Source of the DNA: Lactiplantibacillus pentosus
GTDB taxonomy: Bacteria; Bacillota; Bacilli; Lactobacillales; Lactobacillaceae
Length of the DNA: 64,000 bases
Reading direction: 5' to 3'
Assembly: GCF_003641185.1 (NCBI RefSeq)
Contig: NZ_CP032757.1
Coordinates: 372,001-436,000 of the forward strand
A model generated the notes under the pieces. That model was not told the DNA's origin, made no database searches, and saw only the letters and a list, made by a program, of their open reading frames with translations. Shown here in pieces: positions 53,172 to 62,869 of this stretch; within the stretch, counting starts at the first letter, position 1; each line of letters begins with the position of its first letter. The translations under genes were made by a program, and so were the position numbers.

Positions 53172-55001
53172 ATGGCATTTTCAGCAACGACGCGTCAACA
53201 AAATATTGAGCGCTTACAAAATGAAACGTTAGATCTATTAGTAATTGGTGGTGGTATCACCGGTGCCGGAGTCGCTATTCAAGCAACGGCCATGAACATG
53301 AAGACCGGTCTGATCGACATGCAAGACTTCGCTGAAGGAACGTCGTCACGGTCGACCAAGCTCGTCCACGGTGGGATTCGTTATCTGAAGACTTTTGATG
53401 TGGGGGTTGTCGCCGATACAGTTAAGGAACGGGCAGTCGTTCAAGGTATCGCGCCCCACATTCCTAAGCCCGACCCAATGTTACTCCCCATCTATAATGA
53501 GACGGGTGCGACTTTTGACCTCTTTTCAGTCAAAGTGGCGATGGATCTCTATGACAAGTTAGCGGAAGTCAAAGATCCAAAATTCACCAACTACACGCTT
53601 TCTAAGGAAGAAGTCTTACAACGCGAACCCCAACTGAGTCCGAAAAACTTAGTCGGTGGTGGCGTCTACCTTGACTTCCGAAACAACGATGCCCGTTTGG
53701 TAATTGAAAACATCAAGAAGGCTCATGAAAATGGCGGTATCATGGCCAGTCATGTCAAGGCCACTGGGTTATTACATGACGATGACGGCCATATCAACGG
53801 GATTACCGCTGAAGACTTGTTCACCGGCGAAACCTTTGAAATTCATGCCCGGGTCGTCATCAACACGACTGGCCCTTGGTCCGACACGATTCGGAAGATG
53901 GACCATGGTGAAACTTATCAATCACAGATGCGCCCAACTAAAGGGGTCCACTTGGTAGTCGATGCTGAAAAACTGCCGGTGCCACAACCAACCTACTTTG
54001 ATTCAGGCGACCAAGATGGCCGGATGATTTTCGTGGTACCACGTGAGAACAAGACTTACTTCGGGACGACCGATACTGATTATCACGGTGACTTGGAACA
54101 TCCAACGGTGACCCAAGAAGATGTTGATTACCTGCTTGAAATCGTGAACCGGCGCTACCCAACGGCGAAGATTACCTTAGATGATATTGAAGCAAGCTGG
54201 GCTGGGTTACGGCCATTGATCGCCGCTAATGGGAGTTCAGACTACAACGGTGGTAATTCTGGCAAAATCAGCGACAAGAGTTTCAAAGAAGTCATCAAAG
54301 TAGTCGACCAATTTGAAAATCAAGAAGCGAGCCGTGAAGATGTTGAGAGCGTGCTGAATGACCTCGAAAGTTCGCTGGCTGAAGACAAGTTAAGTCCATC
54401 GGCGGTATCACGGGGTAGTTCATTAACCAGTAGTCCGGATGGCCTGTTAACGTTGGCCGGTGGTAAGATTACCGATTACCGTAAAATGGCCGCGGGTGCC
54501 ATGGCGTTGGTCGCCAAAATTCTGGCGGACAAGTTTGATGCCCACTTTAACGAAATCAATTCTAAGAATCTCCCGGTCTCTGGTGGCGATATTGATCCGC
54601 ACAACGTTGATGCGACGATTGCCTTTTACGCAAAACAGGGGACGGATAACGGATTGACCAATGATGAAGCGCTACGGATTGCGAACATGTATGGCTCCAA
54701 TGCGGCTCGGGTCTTCAGTCTGATTGGTAAGGTCGAACCGACACACGGGCTGAGTTTAGCTGAAACGATTAGCCTTCGTTACGCCTTGGATGAAGAAATG
54801 ACGTTGACACCGGTTGATTATCTACTTCGGCGTACGAATCACTTACTCTTCATGCGTGACACGCTGGATGACCTGAAAGACGGTGTCATTGCGACGATGG
54901 CTGACTATCTCGGCTGGGATGCCGCAACGACGAAGGAACAAACGGATCGTTTGAACCAAACGATTGCTGAATCGGACTTAACGGCACTCAAGCAGGGCTA
55001 A
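53172..55001 (+). CDS. glpD: Glycerol-3-phosphate dehydrogenase/oxidase (FAD)
   Basis: The 609-residue flavoprotein oxidises glycerol 3-phosphate to dihydroxyacetone phosphate. LVIGGGITGAGVAIQATAMN is the FAD motif, and GTSSRSTKLVHGGIRYL is the GlpD/GlpO hallmark. An inserted segment around 375-425 (acidic, Ser-rich) is typical of the alpha-glycerophosphate oxidases of lactobacilli and streptococci that pass electrons to oxygen giving peroxide, so GlpO is an alternative name. ATG 53172 is chosen, with GAGGAGG; the frame extends upstream into glpK. Confidence 0.96.
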   Translation: MAFSATTRQQNIERLQNETLDLLVIGGGITGAGVAIQATAMNMKTGLIDMQDFAEGTSSRSTKLVHGGIRYLKTFDVGVVADTVKERAVVQGIAPHIPKPDPMLLPIYNETGATFDLFSVKVAMDLYDKLAEVKDPKFTNYTLSKEEVLQREPQLSPKNLVGGGVYLDFRNNDARLVIENIKKAHENGGIMASHVKATGLLHDDDGHINGITAEDLFTGETFEIHARVVINTTGPWSDTIRKMDHGETYQSQMRPTKGVHLVVDAEKLPVPQPTYFDSGDQDGRMIFVVPRENKTYFGTTDTDYHGDLEHPTVTQEDVDYLLEIVNRRYPTAKITLDDIEASWAGLRPLIAANGSSDYNGGNSGKISDKSFKEVIKVVDQFENQEASREDVESVLNDLESSLAEDKLSPSAVSRGSSLTSSPDGLLTLAGGKITDYRKMAAGAMALVAKILADKFDAHFNEINSKNLPVSGGDIDPHNVDATIAFYAKQGTDNGLTNDEALRIANMYGSNAARVFSLIGKVEPTHGLSLAETISLRYALDEEMTLTPVDYLLRRTNHLLFMRDTLDDLKDGVIATMADYLGWDAATTKEQTDRLNQTIAESDLTALKQG

Positions 55002-55018
55002 AGAATGGGGTGGTCATG

Positions 55019-55738
55019 ATGAAAGATCCATTAGCATTACAATTATTGGGGGAATTTCTCGGGACCTTTATCTTGATTCTATTAGGTGATGGGGTCGTTG
55101 CTGGGGTAACCCTCAACAAATCTAAAGCGCAAAATGCGGGCTGGGTCGCGATTACCTTAGGCTGGGGTTTTGCCGTCACGATGGGCGTCTATGCGTCCAG
55201 CTTCATGAGCCCGGCACACTTGAATCCCGCCGTTTCGTTAGGTATGGCGGTTGCGGGCAAGTTTCCATGGGCATACGTCTTGCCCTATAGTGCCGCTCAA
55301 ATTGCCGGTGGGATCGTTGGTGGCCTGGCAGTCTGGCTACACTACTACCCACATTGGCAAGCCACAAAGGACGCCGGCGCCATTCTCGGAATCTTCTCGA
55401 CTGGCCCTGGTATTCGGCAATATTTCTGGAACTTCATCAGTGAAGTGATTGGAACCTTTGTCCTAGTTTTCGGCTTGTTAGCCTTCACGAAAGGCCAGTT
55501 CACCGCGGGTTTGAATCCAATCGTCGTCGGAATTCTGATCATTGCGATTGGGTTGTCACTCGGTGGAACGACCGGGTACGCCATCAATCCAGCGCGGGAC
55601 TTGGGACCACGGATTGCGCATGCCGTCTTACCAATCGCGAATAAAGGCACTTCTGATTGGGCCTACAGTTGGGTGCCGATTGCTGGACCATTGGTTGGTG
55701 GTGCGTTAGGTGCACTGTTGTTTAATGTATTGCCATAA
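55019..55738 (+). CDS. glpF: Glycerol facilitator (aquaglyceroporin)
   Basis: The 239-residue MIP channel has six helices and two NPA boxes: HLNPAVSLG after helix 2 and INPARDLG near the end, the second in the aquaglyceroporin form with Asp. The start is ATG 55019 (or the adjacent ATG 55016), with GGGGTGG upstream. Third gene of glpKDF, 17 bases after glpD. It passes glycerol (and possibly lactic acid or water, as reported for lactobacillus homologues). Confidence 0.95.
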   Translation: MKDPLALQLLGEFLGTFILILLGDGVVAGVTLNKSKAQNAGWVAITLGWGFAVTMGVYASSFMSPAHLNPAVSLGMAVAGKFPWAYVLPYSAAQIAGGIVGGLAVWLHYYPHWQATKDAGAILGIFSTGPGIRQYFWNFISEVIGTFVLVFGLLAFTKGQFTAGLNPIVVGILIIAIGLSLGGTTGYAINPARDLGPRIAHAVLPIANKGTSDWAYSWVPIAGPLVGGALGALLFNVLP

Positions 55739-55757
55739 TTTTAGGACTGATTTGATA

Positions 55758-55806
55758 TAAACCGTGATTACTGTTGGAATTAGCAACGGTAACCACGGTT
55801 TTATTT
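55758..55806 (+). terminator. Terminator of glpKDF
   Basis: AACCGTGATTACTGTTG pairs with CAACGGTAACCACGGTT (some G-T pairs) and is followed by TTATTT. Confidence 0.8.
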
Positions 55807-55840
55807 GTGGGTAACGATTGAAATGGTTAAAATATGTCAA

Positions 55841-56080
55841 TTCTTAAAATCAAAGCAGCCAGCTGAGGCCCGCTGGAAACAGTGCAGGATCGTGTAAAAT
55901 TGCAGTGGGAGAGGCAGCCTATACCGGCTGACAGGCATTTCTGACAGTGGTGGGCACAGAGTTAAGCCGATAGCCCGCGTCTTAAATTCTGGCATTCCAT
56001 GCTAGCTGCAGTAGGGATGAAACGTGTTCGGGTCAGACTGGGACTTCCGGTTAGGCCAATCTTCTGTGGGCAATTAAAGG
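55841..56080 (-). repeat. Truncated subtype B repeat, copy B6 (inverted)
   Basis: It begins with the B end hairpin GCCAGCTGAGGCCCGCTGG and runs through TTCTGACAG and the GTGTTCGGGTCAGACTGGGA arm, stopping near GGTTAGGCCAAT. The start half of the element is missing and the AT-rich genes begin soon after, so this is probably an insertion breakpoint. Confidence 0.75.
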
Positions 56081-56210
56081 AATCAATTCAATTAAGGTGG
56101 TACTATTATTCCAGTAGTGGACTTCATGATTTGGGCGATTCTGGCCGTGATGATGCAAATACGGCGTGGTTACTGGAACCCCAATTCAAATTCTTGAGAA
56201 GTGGTATGGG

Positions 56211-56711
56211 ATGAATAAAATAAAGTTACATTTGAAAGATCTACAAGAATACAAGGCGGTTTACGAATGGTGTACGTTTTATGTGGGAATAGAAGAGGCC
56301 TATTTTAGTAAAGAAATTTTAACTGAATTTGCCATTGAATTAATGCAGAAGGGTGAAGATAGCGAATTAATAAGTGCTTTGGCATGGGGAATAGCCGAAG
56401 AAGACTTTACCGGCATTATGGCGAGCATCAAACAAGAGCATCGTCAATTTTTAGAGCAAGGAACAGATTCCTGGGAAGCCGAGTATCGAAAATTGAGATA
56501 TGTTTATCTGAAAAAAGTAGAAGAAGCTACTAGTAAAAATGAGTTACTAGATGCAATCGCGCAATTTTATGATAATTTTGGTTATCCGGAAGATATGTCT
56601 GGATTTATAAATTATATGCCACAAGATTTACCAACTTCTTCTGCTGAGTTGTTAAATAGATTTAACTGCTTTTTGGCGGCTGAAAGAAGATTTACACTTA
56701 TCACTTATTGA
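56211..56711 (+). CDS. DUF2247-like protein (possible orphan immunity protein)
   Basis: The 166-residue acidic, mostly helical protein (KLHLKDLQEYKAVYEWCTFY, then AIELMQKGEDSELISALAWG, EEDF) matches the general pattern of DUF2247. That family is found in toxin-immunity neighbourhoods. Base composition is clearly more AT-rich than the surroundings. ATG 56211 is used, with a weak GGTATGGG site. No toxin is nearby. The family assignment is moderately sure; the role as immunity protein is inferred. Confidence 0.65.
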   Translation: MNKIKLHLKDLQEYKAVYEWCTFYVGIEEAYFSKEILTEFAIELMQKGEDSELISALAWGIAEEDFTGIMASIKQEHRQFLEQGTDSWEAEYRKLRYVYLKKVEEATSKNELLDAIAQFYDNFGYPEDMSGFINYMPQDLPTSSAELLNRFNCFLAAERRFTLITY

Positions 56712-56816
56712 CGTCTATGAATATAGCAATTGGGACGTCCAACAAGGCAGTTGATGTTTACGTGTACCGTGTTGTTTGGAAACGAAAACGGTTCAATAAT
56801 TAGGAGAAGACTTGCG

Positions 56817-57233
56817 ATGGCAAAAGTCACAAAGAAGTTTTACTACAATGATGAACTGGAAACGACGGCGTTTTATACCGAAACTTGGCGGCTGGAGAAG
56901 ACGCAGGTGAAAGATATCTCGGACTTGCTCGTCTGGCACCACTACTGGATAGATTCGGATGGGGAACTTTGGAGTGACTTTGATGACCCGATGGAAAATC
57001 CTAAAGCCGATTTTGAGGCGTATCGAACCAAGGAGAATTATCTGAAACCTGAACAAATCAAACAATTTCGTCAGAATACCGGCTTAACGGTTCAGGCGTT
57101 AGCCTCTTATGTAGGTATGGATTCATCAACGTTATCTCAGTTGGAGAACAATGATCGCGTGCAAACCAAAGAACAGGATAGTTTGTTGAAAGGGGTTATT
57201 GACTATTTTCAGTCGAATAGCAGGTTGCCCTAA
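56817..57233 (+). CDS. Xre-like HTH protein with N-terminal extension
   Basis: The 138-residue protein has a ~85-residue acidic/aromatic N-terminal part (DELETTAFYTETWRLEKTQV, LLVWHHYWIDSDGELW) and a C-terminal HTH_3 domain (EQIKQFRQNTGLTVQALASY, VGMDSSTLSQLENND). It could be an antitoxin-type regulator (HigA/MqsA-like layout) without a visible toxin. ATG 56817 has AGGAGA upstream. It lies 105 bases after the DUF2247-like gene. Confidence 0.75.
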   Translation: MAKVTKKFYYNDELETTAFYTETWRLEKTQVKDISDLLVWHHYWIDSDGELWSDFDDPMENPKADFEAYRTKENYLKPEQIKQFRQNTGLTVQALASYVGMDSSTLSQLENNDRVQTKEQDSLLKGVIDYFQSNSRLP

Positions 57234-57370
57234 CACTATCTGCCCACGAATACCCGGGCACTTCTGACTCAAAATGGCAAACTGTCAATTATGCTTGGTA
57301 GTATAAACGTATTTTATTGCCGTGTATGAAACAGATGAGTGATTTTGTGGAGCTTGCATTTAAACTTTAA

Positions 57371-57580
57371 ATCCGGCTTTCCTTTAAGTTTTTACCGACT
57401 GATAATTCTGGGCATGTAGAAATAGAGCTTGATATGGAGATTGACGATAATCCTGATAGAAAACATAGATGTGAATTTTATATTTACAGCGAGTTGGGAT
57501 TGGTTGAGCAATTTGGCAGAAGCCTTATTCTGCTATCTGAAAATAAAAGTGACGATATCTCATTGAATATTAGAAATTAA
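57371..57580 (+). pseudogene. Remnant of an AT-rich gene, no start codon
   Basis: A 69-codon open frame runs after an in-frame TAA and ends at TAA 57580. It is very acidic with alternating hydrophobics (HVEIELDMEIDDNPDR, then CEFYIYSELG and LILLSENKSDD). No plausible start codon or ribosome binding site is present, and the composition matches the next gene. It looks like the C-terminal part of a decayed immunity-like gene. Confidence 0.45.
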
Positions 57581-57608
57581 ATTAGGACCGGACAATAAAG
57601 AGGACAAT

Positions 57609-58124
57609 ATGAAAGTGGAAAAGTTGGAAAATAGTATTTCCAAAGAAGAAATGGAAATAGACAACTATGTACCAGTGTCGATTAGTTTTCCGGAAAACGA
57701 TCTGGAAGCAGAAGGACTTTATTACTATAGGTTTATTAATAAGGAATATTCTTTTGTTGAATTTAAAATTAATTCTGTTAGTAAGAAAATTGTGAATGTA
57801 ACAGTTACTTCTATCAATGATATTCAAAACAGTGATTTTATTTTTAATGGAAGTATACCCGAGGCTAACCCTATTATTAACATATATGAGTTCGAATATG
57901 GGGATGTCATTACTAACAATCGTAGTTTTGAATTTTATATAGGGGAGAAGAAAATATTCTTTATACTTGATGATGAAGAAATTTCTGCCATGATTATGAT
58001 CTCAAATCACTTTTTTGCTCTTTTAAATCGTGAGAATGATATCGTTGGGGCGCAAATTGCCAATTTTAATGATGAGGACTGGAACGCTTTGGTCAGAAAT
58101 TTAAAAGAAGCGGGGAAAATTTGA
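57609..58124 (+). CDS. Hypothetical AT-rich gene product (171 aa), possible immunity protein
   Basis: The acidic 171-residue soluble protein has alternating beta-like segments (VPVSISFPENDLEAEGLYYY, FVEFKINSVSKKIVNVTVTS) and a short helical end (DDEDWNALVRNLKEAGKI region). Codon use is strongly AT-rich. AAGAGGACAAT precedes the ATG. It is not recognised as a known family. With the DUF2247-like gene and the remnant it resembles a string of orphan immunity genes left after acquisition. Confidence 0.6.
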   Translation: MKVEKLENSISKEEMEIDNYVPVSISFPENDLEAEGLYYYRFINKEYSFVEFKINSVSKKIVNVTVTSINDIQNSDFIFNGSIPEANPIINIYEFEYGDVITNNRSFEFYIGEKKIFFILDDEEISAMIMISNHFFALLNRENDIVGAQIANFNDEDWNALVRNLKEAGKI

Positions 58125-58248
58125 ATCATTAACGTTTTAAAGTCATGTGATGAAAAATCCTGCAAAAAAAGAGTGGCTTCGGTTATTTTATCGTCCGGTT
58201 AGTTCTTGGAAAAAGACCAATAATGTGCTCATTTTGCGTAATTAATCA

Positions 58249-58303
58249 TCAACAGCCCGTTGTGTTCTGCCGTAATCAGGCGAAACACAACGGGCTGTTT
58301 ATT
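58249..58303. terminator. Bidirectional terminator
   Basis: AACAGCCCGTTGTGTT pairs with AACACAACGGGCTGTT around a ~20-base loop. It separates the convergent hypothetical gene and the acetyltransferase gene. Confidence 0.88.
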
Positions 58304-58313
58304 TGATTTGACA

Positions 58314-58931
58314 TTAATCCAACAAACTCGGATCAATCTTACGGTCCTTAAAATAATATTCACGGTCATGATCACTGACCTGGCGTAAGATATGAGCCGG
58401 ATTACCGACAGCGACGACGTTATCAGGCAAGTCTTTGGTGACGATGCTGCCGGCCCCCACGACGACATTATCGCCAATCGTGATTCCAGGGAGCACGATG
58501 ACGCCGGCACCTAACCAACAATTACGGCCAATGTGGACGGGCATGTTGTATTGGTAAGCTTGTTCACGGAGGCTCGGCAGAATCGGATGGCCCGCGGTCG
58601 CAATGGTGACGTTTGGCCCAAACATGGTGTAGTCGCCAACGTAAATATGGGTATCGTCAACCAGTGTCAGGTTGAAGTTCGCGTACACACCCTTGCCAAA
58701 GTGGACGTGGTGACCGCCAAAGTTACTGCGCAGTGGCGGCTCGATGTAGCAGTTAGGACCGATTTCGGCGAACATTTTGCTGAGCAGGATTTGCCGCTTG
58801 GTCAATTCACTTGGACGGGTCTGGTTAAAGTCATACAGTTGATCCAGGTAGCCGAATTGGCGTTTTTCAAGTTCTGGGTCGTTGGGTAGATAGAGTTCGC
58901 CCGTATGTAGGCGATCATTATTAGATGTCAT
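58314..58931 (-). CDS. Sugar O-acetyltransferase (maltose/galactoside type)
   Basis: The 205-residue left-handed beta-helix transferase of the Maa/LacA family has an N-terminal helical cap ([20 protein letters not shown]). Hexapeptide repeats follow, with [19 protein letters not shown] and the C-terminal [27 protein letters not shown] loop. It transfers acetyl from acetyl-CoA to a sugar hydroxyl. It is the last gene of a minus-strand operon; GGAAG overlaps the MFS stop. Confidence 0.93.
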   Translation of the reverse strand: MTSNNDRLHTGELYLPNDPELEKRQFGYLDQLYDFNQTRPSELTKRQILLSKMFAEIGPNCYIEPPLRSNFGGHHVHFGKGVYANFNLTLVDDTHIYVGDYTMFGPNVTIATAGHPILPSLREQAYQYNMPVHIGRNCWLGAGVIVLPGITIGDNVVVGAGSIVTKDLPDNVVAVGNPAHILRQVSDHDREYYFKDRKIDPSLLD

Positions 58932-58934
58932 GGT

Positions 58935-60080
58935 TTAAACTTCCTTTCGAGAATGGTGGGTCGCGGTGAGGACGGCTAGGCCACCTAAAATCAGCATGAT
59001 CCAAATTAAAACATTGGCTGTGAGGGACTGAGGCCCCAACTGGCCAAGACCGTTCCAGACGAGGGGCGCGAAGAACGCACTGATGATCGTCGCAATCGTC
59101 AAGTAACTGCTCAAAACGTTGACTTGTGAAGCGTCTAAGCCGGTATTGCTTGTAAAGACTAGGTACGGTCCGGTGTAAGAGTAAATAAAGTTAAAGAACA
59201 CGGCCGCGCCAATCGCAATCGTCGCGTTAGGCGCCAACCATAGGATTAGGACTGAGCCAGCCGCCCCCGCATAGCCCAATGTCAAGGTGTAGCGATGCAA
59301 GATTCGGTGTAGATAGCCAAAGGTCAGCCCGGCCAGCAAACCACCAATGTTCATGGCGGCCAGCGTCAGATTGATCGTGGCAGCGTTGCCAAAATGGCGG
59401 GCGGCAAAGAAGCTGGGTAGTTTGAGTTGGACGCCCCAAATGAGCAGGTAAGTGATAAAGGTCAGTCCTAATAAAAGCCATTGATGACGTGGCAGACTGG
59501 CTTGCTCCGTGGTGGTCACGGGGGCTGCACTGGTCGGTTCCGGGACAAAACGGGCCACTAATCCCGCAATGATGACGAGCCCACCGTATAACCAGAAGAC
59601 CGCGTGCCAGCTAATTCCAATCAACAGGCCGGCCAGACCGAGCAATACCGCGTTACCCAGTGCCGACAGCCCGGTCTGATACCCCAATAGTCGTGCCCGC
59701 AACTCACCCGTAAAACTGTGTGTTAACAGGCTGATGGCGTGCGGTGAGAAGAGGCCCACGCCTAACCCGAGGCCTAAACGACTCAGCATGATGACTGTAA
59801 AGTTGGCGGTGAATGCTGGAATCAAACCCATCACCGCACTGAGTAAGAGGCCACTAATGACAACCGGCCGCAATCCCCAGCGATTCGTCAAGCGGGGATT
59901 GAGTAGCAGGGTAATCAGCGCGCTGCAATTCGCAATCGTGACGACCCATTCAATCAGCGTCGTCGGGACTCGTGGAAAAGCCCGTTTGAGCTGGGGAATG
60001 ATGCCCGTAATGGCGGTCGTGATCCCAGTCACGGTGGAGAGGCTGAGAATGCTGACCGTCGTGGTTAACCGTGGTTGCAT
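58935..60080 (-). CDS. MFS transporter
   Basis: The 381-residue 12-helix protein resembles the CynX/YfkF and AraJ-type major facilitators (VTGITTAITGIIPQLKRAF, ITLLLNPRLTNRWGLRPVVI as motif A). GGAGG lies eight bases upstream, inside the end of the preceding HAD gene, giving tight coupling. Export or import of a sugar or drug cannot be distinguished from sequence. Confidence 0.88.
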   Translation of the reverse strand: MQPRLTTTVSILSLSTVTGITTAITGIIPQLKRAFPRVPTTLIEWVVTIANCSALITLLLNPRLTNRWGLRPVVISGLLLSAVMGLIPAFTANFTVIMLSRLGLGLGVGLFSPHAISLLTHSFTGELRARLLGYQTGLSALGNAVLLGLAGLLIGISWHAVFWLYGGLVIIAGLVARFVPEPTSAAPVTTTEQASLPRHQWLLLGLTFITYLLIWGVQLKLPSFFAARHFGNAATINLTLAAMNIGGLLAGLTFGYLHRILHRYTLTLGYAGAAGSVLILWLAPNATIAIGAAVFFNFIYSYTGPYLVFTSNTGLDASQVNVLSSYLTIATIISAFFAPLVWNGLGQLGPQSLTANVLIWIMLILGGLAVLTATHHSRKEV

Positions 60081-60083
60081 GAC

Positions 60084-60875
60084 CTACGCCTCCAGCCAAT
60101 GATTGATCCATTGTAAGACGCCTTGTTCTTGGTTTGACCCTGTCGTGGCGTTGGCGACCGCCGTCACGTCGGGTTGGGCGTTAGCCATCGCGACCCCGCA
60201 GCCGACTTCCCGTAGCATTTCTAGGTCATTACCACCGTCACCAAATGCGGCCATTTCGGCAAGGTCGATGCCTAAGACTTGGCCCAATTCAGCTAATCCG
60301 GCAGCTTTATTCATCCCAGGCTGGATAATGTCGATATCGCCGTGACCACTACTAGTTGGTTCGCCGAGGCCCACTAATTGGTCGCGCAATGTCGCAACGA
60401 TGGCCATTGTGCGTTCAGGCGGGCATGAGATGGCGAATTTCAAGATATCATCATCGATCTGGGCGTAATCATCGACGACGGCTAAGTGGTGATAATAGTG
60501 CCGCATGTTAGCGACGTGGTCAGGGTCAGTCGTACTGAGTGTGTAGGCACTCTTGGCACCACAGACGAGTATTTTTAAATCTGGAATTGCTTGAATCTTA
60601 TCTAGAATCGTTTGCACTGCCGCGGGTTGAAAGGCGTGTTGGGCGTAAACGCGCTCGGCGTCACGAATATAAGCGCCGTTTTCCGCAACGTAGATCATTT
60701 CCGGATAGTTCTTGAAGAAGGACTTCAATTGAAAGTATTGATTACCACTAGCGACGACGAAGCGGACGCCACGCAGCTGTAGTTGTTGATAAAGTAACGC
60801 AAAGCGCGCCTCATCGTAGGTCATGTCATCGCGAAGAAAAGTCCCATCCATATCAGTTGCCATTAATTTAATCAT
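60084..60875 (-). CDS. HAD-superfamily (Cof-type) sugar-phosphatase
   Basis: The 263-residue IIB-type HAD phosphatase has motif I LMATDMDGTFL, the serine motif VVASGNQ (motif II) and FGDGGNDLEML (motif IV). Such Cof/YbiV proteins dephosphorylate sugar phosphates or FMN. ATG 60875 is chosen, with GGGAG nine bases upstream. It is cotranscribed with the MFS and acetyltransferase genes. Confidence 0.93.
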   Translation of the reverse strand: MIKLMATDMDGTFLRDDMTYDEARFALLYQQLQLRGVRFVVASGNQYFQLKSFFKNYPEMIYVAENGAYIRDAERVYAQHAFQPAAVQTILDKIQAIPDLKILVCGAKSAYTLSTTDPDHVANMRHYYHHLAVVDDYAQIDDDILKFAISCPPERTMAIVATLRDQLVGLGEPTSSGHGDIDIIQPGMNKAAGLAELGQVLGIDLAEMAAFGDGGNDLEMLREVGCGVAMANAQPDVTAVANATTGSNQEQGVLQWINHWLEA

Positions 60876-60944
60876 TGTCAAAACTCCCGTCATTTATTTG
60901 ATAGCCGTAGCTTACCACGGAATCGGCACAATGAAGGGACATTT

Positions 60945-61817
60945 TTAGAGGCAACTAGTATCAATTCGGTGATAGCGTGCGTAGGCTTGGCGGTAATCGG
61001 TCGGTGTCACGCCCTTCCAGGATTTAAAATTACGATTGAAGGTCTTGCTATTGGGAAAGCCGCACGCCATCGCGATGTAGGCGACTTTGTGGTCCGTTTC
61101 TAACAGCAAGCGCCGCGCGTTCATCAATCGAATCAAACGCAGGTAGCGGTTGACGGACATCTGGACGTTGGCGTTGAATTGCTGATTCAATGTCGTCAAT
61201 GAGACGTGAAATTGGTCAGCTAAAGTATTGCCGTCGATCGGGTCAGCATAGTGTTGATTGATGGCCGACATCACGGTATCGGTCAGCGTCTGGTTCGGGT
61301 TGACCGCCGGAGTGCTGATTGGGGCCGTGAACGTTTCCCCAAGCGTGGCGACGAGCTGATAAAAGTGACTGAGCACTTTCAGCCGGACCAAGTCAGTCGT
61401 GGGCGTTGCGAGTAGGTCGTGAATGGCGACTAGGTGTTGACGTACCTGGGCGTAAGCCTGCGGGTGTTCGCTCGCCGAGGACGCGCCGTGTAAGGTCAGC
61501 TGCCAATTCGCACTGGCAGGGACCTGATGCTGGAGAAAATCATCGTCAATAATCAAACCAAATTCGACCCAGTCCACCTCGGCAGGACCGCTGGCACTGT
61601 GTACGACGCGCCGATTAGTGGTCCAGAGGTCGCCTGGTCGATACTCGGTGGTTTGCCCATCAGTGACGAACTTGAGCACCGTCCCGCTGACCAGATAGTT
61701 CAACTCGATACCTTGATGCCAGTGCGGCGCCACCGTAATGTCGGTCAAGGGGTCGTGTTCATAGTATTTAAAGGGGAGGCGGGGAATCGTCTGGACCGCC
61801 TCATGTAAGATTTCCAT
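60945..61817 (-). CDS. AraC-family transcriptional regulator
   Basis: The 290-residue protein has an N-terminal cupin sensor (HWHQGIELNYLVSGTVLKFV, TTNRRVVHSASGPAEVDWVE) and two C-terminal AraC HTH motifs (DGNTLADQFHVSLTTLNQQF, then RLLLETDHKVAYIAMACGFP, KTFNRNFK). A carbohydrate ligand is likely. It heads a minus-strand cluster with the HAD, MFS and acetyltransferase genes, starting 69 bases before the HAD gene, and may control them. Confidence 0.92.
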   Translation of the reverse strand: MEILHEAVQTIPRLPFKYYEHDPLTDITVAPHWHQGIELNYLVSGTVLKFVTDGQTTEYRPGDLWTTNRRVVHSASGPAEVDWVEFGLIIDDDFLQHQVPASANWQLTLHGASSASEHPQAYAQVRQHLVAIHDLLATPTTDLVRLKVLSHFYQLVATLGETFTAPISTPAVNPNQTLTDTVMSAINQHYADPIDGNTLADQFHVSLTTLNQQFNANVQMSVNRYLRLIRLMNARRLLLETDHKVAYIAMACGFPNSKTFNRNFKSWKGVTPTDYRQAYARYHRIDTSCL

Positions 61818-61976
61818 TGTTAGGCCTCGTTTGAATAGTTTGTAAAATCGCCCCGCCTCCTTTTAAAAATCGACCATGTTGATCGTTCGGCTATGCTATA
61901 TTGGAAGTAGCCCATCGTGGAAGCGGTGGCATAACTTAATTGTAACCGTATTCGAGGATGAAAGGAACGATAATTA

Positions 61977-62792
61977 ATGACAATTAAACTAATCGCAATT
62001 GATATCGATGACACCTTGTTGAATTCCAAGGGTGAACTGTTGCCGAGTACGATTACTGCGGTCAAAGCTGCTCGGGATGCCGGCATCAAGGTCGTCCTCT
62101 GCACGGGGCGGCCGTTAGCTGGTGCCAAGCCATATCTGGATGCACTGGGCCTAGCCGGCGACGACCAGTACGTGATTACCTACAATGGCGCTGTGATCGA
62201 GAGTATTGACGGGCGCATCGTTGCCAAACACCTGATCGACAACGCCCATTACCGACAAATGACGGCGTTTGGCCAACAACACCACGTGCCATTCAACGTC
62301 CTCGATGCCGATAGTACGATTTATACCGCTGACCGGGACGTCAACTGGGTCACGGTCGTGCAGGCATGGGAGAACAAGGCCGGCCTGTTAGTGCGTGACC
62401 CTGACGACTTGCCCGCTGATTTTCAGATTGCTAAGGGATTATTCGTTGGGGAAGGTCCCCAACTGGATGCGGTGGAAGACCTAGTGAAGACGACCTTTGG
62501 TGATGAGCTGTACGTCGTTCGGGCCGCCACGAACTTCTTAGAATTGATGCACACTGGTGTCAATAAGGGTCAGGCGGTGCAGGATTTGGCCGCTGAGCTG
62601 CAGATTCAAGCGGACGAAGTGATGGCCCTGGGCGATGAACAAAATGATTTGCCGATGTTTGCCTTTGCCGGGACCGCGGTCGCGATGGGTAACGGGAGCG
62701 CGGTTGCCAAGGAACACGCGGATGCGGTGACGGCGACCAACGATGCGGACGGGGTCGCGAAAGCCATCCGCAAATGGGCGTTGACCGATTAA
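61977..62792 (+). CDS. HAD-superfamily (Cof-type) phosphatase
   Basis: The 271-residue HAD IIB phosphatase has IAIDIDDTLLNSKGEL (motif I), VVLCTGRPLAGAKPYLD (motif II), the lysine of motif III near NKGQAVQDLA and ALGDEQNDLPMF (motif IV). The cap region includes VITYNGAVIESIDGRIV. It resembles YidA, a sugar phosphatase. It is divergent from the AraC gene. AAAGGAACG precedes the ATG. Confidence 0.94.
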   Translation: MTIKLIAIDIDDTLLNSKGELLPSTITAVKAARDAGIKVVLCTGRPLAGAKPYLDALGLAGDDQYVITYNGAVIESIDGRIVAKHLIDNAHYRQMTAFGQQHHVPFNVLDADSTIYTADRDVNWVTVVQAWENKAGLLVRDPDDLPADFQIAKGLFVGEGPQLDAVEDLVKTTFGDELYVVRAATNFLELMHTGVNKGQAVQDLAAELQIQADEVMALGDEQNDLPMFAFAGTAVAMGNGSAVAKEHADAVTATNDADGVAKAIRKWALTD

Positions 62793-62815
62793 GCACGTGA
62801 TTTGCGAAAAAAGTG

Positions 62816-62844
62816 TTGACAAGTCCGCATAATGAGTTTATGAT
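62816..62844 (+). promoter_or_regulatory. Promoter of the brnQ T-box transcript
   Basis: TTGACA (62816-62821) and TATGAT (62839-62844) are 17 bases apart. Confidence 0.8.
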
Positions 62845-62869
62845 TGCAAATATTAAAAATAAATGAGAT

